The translations under genes were made by a program, and so were the position numbers. From the NCBI RefSeq assembly GCF_000004075.3, contig NC_026656.2, positions 22,144,607-22,208,606 of the forward strand: DNA of 64,000 nucleotides, given 5' to 3'. Every line of letters begins with the position of its first letter. The stretch's first letter is position 1. The DNA comes from Cucumis sativus (lineage: Eukaryota > Streptophyta > Magnoliopsida > Cucurbitales > Cucurbitaceae). Of the stretch, positions 56,527 to 64,000 are shown in pieces. The notes under the pieces are model-generated. The model saw nothing but the letters and a program-made list of their open reading frames with translations. It was not told where the DNA came from and made no database searches.

Positions 56527-59500
56527 TTACTCCATTGCATTTTTATGAACAATTCGCTTCTCATCTGACCTGTGACGAAATAATTTTGCTATTTTTCTTC
56601 GTTCGCAATCCTGCAAAAACAGGATGAAGAAATTGTTAATACTATAGGTTCCAAATTTTTAGTATCCCTTTCCTATGCTTCACTTGAGCAGTTTGTGGAT
56701 CTTCTGTGATTGAGATTATAGTGAACATGGAAAAGATATTCCGCAGATTTGCTCACCTTGAACATATTAAGATAAAAAGGCTTTCCAGGATTCATCCTTT
56801 TTAATTTTTGGTATGTGTATGCAAAGCTTAGTTGATCTCGAGGTGTAAATTTGTCGACTTCATTGAACCAAAGACAAGAGAACAGATTAGACATTGGAGT
56901 GTGAGCTCTAATGATGAAAGATCCTTCAGGCACATCTGCATTTGTGGACAGGAAAAGAAAATGTCAACAACACAAGAATAAAGCAATGGGGGTCAATAAT
57001 AACATGCAAATTACTTCAGAAAGAGAAGGAAAAAGAAAAAGCTCTTGACAACATACTGCTGGGAAGAAGCTTATTTACGTCTGATGCATTAAACCTCTTC
57101 AATCCATCAGCTTGGTAAAAGGAAAATTGTTGATCTATGATAGTATGGTTATACTTGTTTAATCTCTTATTCTGAGCCACCTCTTCCCATACACAATGTC
57201 TGTCGTAGTGATTTGAAATTGCAAATTCATAACCCTTTCGCCACAAGAAGTATTCCAAAATTAGCAGAGGGTCATATTGAAGCCGTAACTTACTATCCAA
57301 CCAGATTGAATACCTGAGAAAAGTTTGCAAAATATTAGACACAAGTGTTGAATCTTGTTCATATAAAATAACCAATTAGAATTCAGAAAAAAAGTTCTAG
57401 GGAGGGAGGGGGGGGGGATGGATTTTTTTATTACCAATTTTCATTTAAACAAGCCACTTGAAAATATGGTGGAATTAAGGAAAGTGAAAATGCGAGTTTT
57501 CCAAAGACCAATTCCACAATAAATTCTAACGACCAGCATTTGGAATAGGTAACAGAAGAATATATTCTTGGAGATCAAGTAATACACAAGCATATTAGAT
57601 CTTAAAAATAAAATCTCCAATTGAAAGCACATAGGGACGAGCAACCTACAACACCCTACAGGAAATCTGAAGAGAGTGAAGATGGTTAATCTCTAAGTGA
57701 AGAATAGAAAGAAAGGAGTACTTCTACACTGAAAAATCCAGGCGTTCTCTTATATAGCAAGTTCCATTATCAGAGAAAGCATTCCTAATATAAAAAATAC
57801 ACATGTATTTTACTTAATAAAAATGAAAAGAAAAGAGGAAGGATGAAAAAAGAACCCTCTAAAGCATGGTAATTGGTAAGGATATTGAGAACCATGTTCC
57901 AACAGTGTTATATCTCACCTTGCCGAAGGAAAAATTCGATGTGGCAATAATTTTGGTATTTTCCCAACTCTTCTCATATCAGTGTACGGTAAATTTTTAA
58001 CCACAACAATCTTCCATAGGCCAATAAAACCCATTCTGTCCACTGTTTGACCTTCCGATGAAAGAGTCTCCAAGGTAACTTCATCCATAAACATGACAAA
58101 GCAGACATTTTTTCTTGAGAAACGAGTAACCTGAAACAAAGGCAAACTAGACTCAACTACTGTCTGCCGTAAAACATTATATGTTCGTGTATAATATAGA
58201 ATTTTTAAGAGCATATTTCCGTAAATTTTTTACTTGCATCCATGCATATACATAAGCAAAATAAGGAGAAGAGATTCACGAGCAAAGAAGAAAAAAAGCA
58301 ATGTAAGAAGCAGAATATAGGAGGTGTAAATAAAGGGAAGTAAAGCTTGATGACCCTAAAAATCACAAAAAGAACGAAATAGTCACCAAGCTTCCTTAAA
58401 AGCAGTTCAACAGCATGGTTTTCCAATTCTGTGTTATGTGACTAATAACATATATAGCATGAGACAATCAAATAAAATGGATAAAGAAATTGTATTTTTT
58501 AAGGCAGGAGAAAAAGTACCGTGTAGAATCAGAACTTGTCATCTTTCAATTTACATTTTAACTCCTTCGTAGGTTGATTTAGAATAAACATTAGACGCGA
58601 AGTGCTAACTAGAAAGAAAGGAATACTATACCGTTTTCCCAGTAGGTGACCTCAGGTGGTCCGAATTCCCAAAAATACAGGAGACCACAGCAATGTGACA
58701 TCTACTGACATAATTGGAATCATCTTCTGTCAGATCAAAACCTGTACTTGAGAAAGTTTTAGGACCTTTCACAAAGCCACAATTTATCTTTTGATCCTGA
58801 GCATAAAATGATGTCTCTCGTTCTTGCAGAGTTTGATGCCCTGCAAATCTAGGCATCCATTTTTCTTGGTTACTTGGATCTTGTTCTGTGTCAGTGTATT
58901 GCAAGGTGAATCTAACAAATTTTTTATTTTCTATAGGTTCAAGAATTTGTGCAGTAGAGTTCAAGAACTTCATCTCACATGATGAACCTGCCAGTTAGAG
59001 TATCAACATATCATTTTAAAGAACATTTTTCTCATATCCTATTAAAAAAAAAAGTGCGAAAGAAAAATGTCATATTCCAGTCATTGATGTATAATACTAA
59101 AGATAAGTTATACAATATACATATCGAGATTTCTTGTCCAATAGGCGATATGCATATGAATCTAGGAAAGAGACTATTTTGCATATGATCCATTAAACCC
59201 TCTAATTTTTCACATGGCAGTACCTGAAAATTTTCGATGCTTTGGCTTCTTTCTCGGATCCAATTTTGACCTCTTTGTATGCTGACTATTAGTGACACTG
59301 ACATGTTTAGAGTTTTGATTAGCCTTATCAACATGCTGGGAACTTGACGTATAATCCTCATCAAGTGAATGGTTGGAAGTCTCAACATTCTCATCCTCTT
59401 GCTGATACTTGGTTTCTCCATCATCCACGTTGAGGGATTTCCCATTGTCATCATTGTGGGGGTTTTCATTTTCAACAAAATTAACTGATTTGCCAGAATC

Positions 59501-60836
59501 TTCCTCTGTCAAGCTTGTTGAATCAGAATGGTCCCCTTTCTCACGCTCTGTATCATCATCTTCTTCCATAGCATGATTTTTACTATCACTTCCATTTTCA
59601 TACTCATCATCTGTATCAATAGTGTCATTCCAATTTTCTGAATCATCTTCATCAGATACCTGGTTGTCTTCATTTCCTTCTTTTTCCAATTGACCCGAGG
59701 TTTTGACTGAAGCTTCATATTCAGCTTCATACTTCCTCAGCTCCTTACGACCAGCTTCATTATACAGTCCAGTGTCTTTCCTATCTAAACTGTTTTGAGA
59801 CTGTTCAAGAGATGATTCTCTTTGGTCCTCACTCACTTTCACTGGAACATCACCCTTTCCAGTAGCCTTATTGATAGTAGCCATATGGTCCACCACATCC
59901 TCATTGTAATCTTGGTCCCTTCTCCTATCATCCCCATCCCAATACCTTGAATCACGCCCATGCTTAACTAAACCATTACCAAACCTGACTTTGGTTGTCT
60001 CTGTCCGAGTAACATTTGCAAGGAAATCAGGGTCGTTCTTTAAGGCATCATCCTCAACGTTGGAGTTACTAATCTCTGCATCAATGCAGTATGAATCAGT
60101 TAAAGGCTAACTAGATTTCACAAGCACTTCTGTAACCAGAAAATAAACAGACATCAACCAAATGACACAAACAAAAATAATTAGAGCAGCAAAATACATA
60201 GGTAAACAAACAAACCACTATTCAAACTATTTGACATCCGGAATACACATAATTTCACAAAGTAATTCTCTGCAACAAACCCATTCTAGATTGAGGGTGA
60301 TAGAAAAATACTAATTTCAAAGTGCCCAATAGGTATTTTCAAGTCAGGGGGAAAATAGAAAGGCGCCACCAGCGTGAGGACTGACTGATATCAATTCCAA
60401 AGGAAGATTGAACTAAACCCATTGAACTAGAAAAAGTGAATTTCAACATCCCTAACATTCCAAATCCAAATCTGTACTGCATGTTATTGCATTCTCTTTT
60501 TCCTAGCTTGTTGTAATGTTTATCTCCCCACCATAAACTAAAAAAAAAAAAAAAACCCGAAAGGAGAAATTAAAACTGACCTTTGGTGTCTCTCAATAAA
60601 TAGTAATAAGCTAAAACGGTGACGACAAGAACAAGCGAGAGAACAAAGACAATCGCCCCAACGGAGATCCCTCTACCCTTATCGGACCGAGCAGCTCTAC
60701 GAGCCCTAGCCTGCTTATAAGCCGTAGACCGAATTCCAACCGCAACGTGATCGGAAGCGCCATTGTTGGTAGAATGAAGCGCATCATGTGAGCGTGGTCC
60801 ATACCTTTCCGTCCCCGACTGCCTGTGCTGCGCCAT
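56527..60836 (-). CDS. MUCI70/TOD1-like DUF616 protein, probable Golgi glycosyltransferase
   Basis: Seven exons join to 731 residues: 60581-60836, 59224-60075, 58632-58987, 57919-58130, 57057-57313, 56757-56935 and 56527-56610. The N-terminus is basic and cytosolic. It is followed by one membrane segment at about residues 57-80 (ISVGAIVFVLSLVLVVTVLAYY), giving a type II Golgi topology. A long low-complexity acidic linker follows (about 150-340), rich in Asp, Glu, Asn and Ser, encoded by the large second exon. The DUF616 domain runs from about residue 400, with CHIAVVSCIFGNSDHLRSP, RKNVCFVMFMDEVTLETL, GLWKIVVVKNLPY, YSIWLDSKLRLQYDP and GSFIIRAHTPMSNLFSCLWFNEV. Arabidopsis MUCI70 is linked to seed mucilage pectin. 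The linker is longer than I expect for the family. The frame is intact. Confidence 0.93.
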
Positions 60837-62600
60837 TTACATATTCAATCATCAAACCCCAGCAAGAAACCCCTTCTGTTACTCGAAAAAGAAAGAGTTG
60901 AAGTTCATTCTTCGACTCTGCACAATTGGGTTAAACAAAAATCACAAGAAATCGGAGAATTGGAGGTGTATCACGAGCAACTCGACAGATCTGAGATTTG
61001 AGAGTACGATTGATTAATATGAACAGAATTAGTTGAGTTTTATGAATGGTAGATGGTTTGTGTTTGAATTGAAAATGATTATCGAAGAGAGTACTCTCTC
61101 ACGAATCTCTGGAATCGTTGAATTCAATCCAACAATCAACCAAATCCGAACTCTAAATTGTGTTCTTAGAAAAACATTAGGCTAAATAATCGCATTCATT
61201 CAAATATTAGTTATAGATTGTAAATTTATTTATTTCTTCTCCAAATCTAAATCCCCCATTTTATTTTAAATTTTGATCAAAATAAAAATCTCTAAAGTTA
61301 CTAAAAAGGGAATAATTGAGGACTCTAAAGTTTGTTGGTAAAGTTTATATACAAAATAAGAGAGTATGAATCATATTTCATATATGCTTTAAATGAAAGT
61401 AGAGAATGAGAATGAGAATCCATGTTTTGTTTCAAAGAAGAAAGTTTTTATCACTAAATATATTTTAATTAGTTTACAAATTTATAGATAATTCCAAATT
61501 TTCACCTTTAAGTTAGTTAGATGGATCTATTGAAACTTAAATGTTTATTAAACTAAAATTAAGTTTACACCTTAAAAGTGAGTTAATTATCCACTACGGT
61601 GAGGATTTAAAGTTAAGGGTTTTTGAAAATACATACCATAAAATAGAATATGCGTCCAACGAGTCGAAAAAGAGATACATTGGAGTCGAGGAGTTTAAAT
61701 CATAGATATCTTAGTTGTCAATTTGGATAAGGGTTACAATTTAAATCTATAATTTAAAAACGTTGCAATTTTAACCCTATGATAAGATGAGAAATTGTCA
61801 AAAACCAGGCATATAAAATTTTCACCATAAAAACACTAGCGCACTTTTGAAAATTCATTTAATAGTTATTTCTTGGTTCATTTCGAATCAGGTCGATATC
61901 GAGGTTTAGAAAATTTTGATTATTTTAACTTATTGATTCTTTTGGACATTCTCGATACATTTAGCCATATTCATAATTTACTATTTTTTTTAATGTAATA
62001 TTCCCAAATCGGATGCTAAATCCTATATCCCTCCAAAAAAAATTTCAAATTCGGTTATCTTTACCAAATATTTTAACAAATTAGACATGGTTAAAATTGA
62101 TACAACATTTTTAAATTTTAGAAAATTAAAGATCAAATTTTGCAAAAAGTATTGGGTAAGATTTGGGATTTAGATTTAAAATATTGATGTTAATCTTGCA
62201 CCAAATTTCTTTGATAAAGTCTAATTATATAAAAAATTAGTATTATTTTGTCGAGATTAACACTGAGATTTACTTAATTTTTTCAAATTACATGCGATCT
62301 CTCCAAATTCTATATCAACTCTTACCTCTAGTCGAATTTGTCCTAATAATTTCTGGTTCAAAATGGACCAAAAAAAAAGTATTTGAAGGACTCTTCAAGA
62401 AGCGTGCTAGTTTTGTATGATGAAACCTTTGATGCACTGTTTCTAACATTTGTCCTAATAATTTCTCAATCAAAACATCATAAAAAAATTTGGCCGGACA
62501 TTTAGTGAATTATAGAACAATATTATACAACATGGTATAACTTATTTAGAGAAAAATATTAAAACGGACTTACAATGACACAACACTCGTGTCTTTTGAT
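60837..62600. other. MUCI70-like promoter and AT-rich intergenic DNA
   Basis: The 5' UTR and promoter of the minus-strand gene occupy the first few hundred bases. The rest is AT-rich and without recognisable genes. Two related strings, 'tttgtcctaataatttct' near 62339 and 62452, suggest a small local duplication. Confidence 0.45.
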
Positions 62601-62639
62601 TCACCGGTCTTTTTCTAGTCCCAAATTTACATTCGAGTG

Positions 62640-63480
62640 AATACTTATGTTGGGCTTTATGGGTTCTATATAAGGTTTCATCTCAAAATCAATTGGCAAT
62701 GAGAGGTATAGGTCATCTATCATATTAAGAGTTTTAGGTCCTTTGACGTGTGATGAAAGCTTATACTTTTACCACATTCAGAGTTTGAAAGCTCTCGTGT
62801 GACATTTGGGTTTTATGAACATAACCAATTTGTCTTCAACATTCTTATGTTTATAAGAAGAGCAATTCAGAAACTAGGTTCTTGATGTATCTTGGAGTAA
62901 CCAAAACCTCACATATCTCTAGAGACTTTTTTTTCCCTATGGACAACACTTTGTTTAAGTCATTTGTTCTAAAGTAAAACATTCCTACATGCATAGATTG
63001 TTCTTCATCTCGAGCACAAATTTAGCTTGATTAACTTCCTTTTTCAACTAAAAGATTGTTCTTTAGGAGCATGTGATTCTCTAGAATTAGATTCTCTTTT
63101 ATTTCTTTTTTAGCAACTAAAGAATTAGAGCCCTCTAGCAATTTTCTATAAAATTTTATGCAGGAGTCACTTTTGGATTAAGTAATATCGTCATCGTTAA
63201 TTGTTGCCTCAGATGCTACAATTATATTATGTCACATCTTCAATGCTATCTTCATAGATGCACCCAACAAGTGCTCGAACTTCCTCGTTAAATTCACTAA
63301 CTTCTTCTTATCCATCCAGGTAGCTATAAATCTTTTATTAGGCTTTATGATATAATTAGAACATTCAAATTTAAAAATAACTAAATCTTTTTCATTCTTA
63401 GTATCTGAAATTTTTGCTCTCATTATTTTGAGACGACTTCTCTATTTCTTCTTTGAAATTTTTGAGTCTTAGGTTGAGAG
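62640..63480 (-). mobile_element. Decayed LTR-retroelement traces
   Basis: On the minus strand, 62640-62720 has 'CTCATTGCCAATTGATTTTGAGATG' and 'TATATAG...CCCAACAT', related to the LTR-like fragment at 15993-16117. Upstream on the same strand (about 62900-63480) lies A-rich coding-derived sequence with pieces such as KFECSNYIIKPNKRF and LTRKFEHL. These are loosely like a retroelement gag region. It is old and broken; the family was not settled. Confidence 0.35.
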
Positions 63481-64000
63481 TTACCAATATTTTTCAACAC
63501 GACGTTGGACATGTTCCCAAATTCATTACTTAAATGATTCATGATCCGATCTTACTAAATGTCAACATATCTCACCATTTTTTTAAACCTATATTGTGGA
63601 AGCACGGATAGATCTATTAAGAGATCAGGGGCACGTGCCCCTCACATTCACAGTTTTTATATTTTAATATTAGTTTTGAAGTATCAGATTACAATATATA
63701 TATATGCACTTTTTTTACTATATTTTGTATTTGATATAATGATTATGCACTGCATATGATTTTTGGATACGTGATCGTGGGTAAGTATGCAATAAATGGA
63801 AAGAGTATATAAAAAATTGAACAATGATTGTACGTATGGCTATCTCATGTAATCCTCATTTCTTTACAAAGCAAAAATAAAACTAAAAAATGTTGATCTT
63901 TTATACCGTCCATTTGGTCGAAGGGTTTAATAAAAGAAAGGAGGGGTTATGTTATGTGGTTGTGGCTTTAGGCTACAAGCAAAGGACACGAAGATTGGTC
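63481..64000. other. AT-rich edge of the window
   Basis: No gene was found. A palindromic 'aggggcacgtgcccct' lies at about 63628-63644, a string that recurs in plant DNA-transposon derivatives, but no inverted repeats or target duplications were resolved around it. Confidence 0.35.

Noticed and set aside
63559-63759. 66-residue frame near the right edge
   Set aside because: AT-rich chance frame around a palindrome found in DNA-transposon derivatives.

Overview
This is nuclear DNA from a flowering plant, almost certainly a eudicot. Genes are split by AT-rich GT-AG introns, intergenic DNA is very AT-rich, and the dispersed elements are L1-type LINEs, tRNA-derived SINEs, TRIM and other small LTR elements primed at initiator Met-tRNA sites, and MITEs. 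Several repeat families look like those common in cucurbits; that is a recollection, not something the window proves. No bacterial, organellar, CRISPR or phage-type system was seen.

Layout: 1-5 kb is repeat-rich, with an L1-type LINE on the minus strand split by a short non-autonomous LTR element, then one copy (A) of a duplicated promoter-like block invaded by an L1 3' end. 5.9-7.5 kb holds the TFIIA gamma subunit gene (-). 7.5-9.5 kb holds an L1 3' end and the second copy (B) of the duplicated block. 9.5-10.8 kb is AT-rich with a long-TIR MITE. 11.3-26.0 kb is VPS52 (+, 20 coding exons), whose introns collect SINEs, a TRIM, a MITE and LTR fragments. 28.0-29.2 kb is an intronless mTERF gene (-). 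30.5-34.6 kb is an organellar-type RNA pseudouridine synthase (-). 37.0-39.4 kb is an intronless PPR-SMR gene (+). 40.3-41.2 kb is a DUF2358 plastid-type protein (-). 43.2-46.0 kb is an organellar 5'-3' exonuclease (-). 47.6-52.8 kb is a NIPA magnesium transporter (+). 55.1-55.6 kb is a small acidic unknown (+). 56.5-60.8 kb is a MUCI70/TOD1-like DUF616 glycosyltransferase (-). 61-64 kb is AT-rich DNA with decayed retroelement traces.

The genes do not form a pathway. Five of ten (mTERF, pseudouridine synthase, PPR-SMR, DUF2358, 5'-3' exonuclease) have N-termini that look like organelle-targeting peptides, but the neighbourhood is best read as ordinary conserved plant synteny. All ten gene models were built by joining exons by eye using splice consensus, reading frame and family conservation; nine of the ten have a closed reading frame of expected length for a recognised family, and the tenth is a single-exon unknown.

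The most unusual observations are a 99-nt stop-free intron in the DUF2358 gene that would add a hydrophobic segment if retained, three GC-AG introns in three genes, a TRIM inserted within the target-site repeat of an older SINE in a VPS52 intron, and a duplicated promoter-like block on both sides of the TFIIA gene. Nothing found amounts to a convincing new biological system.
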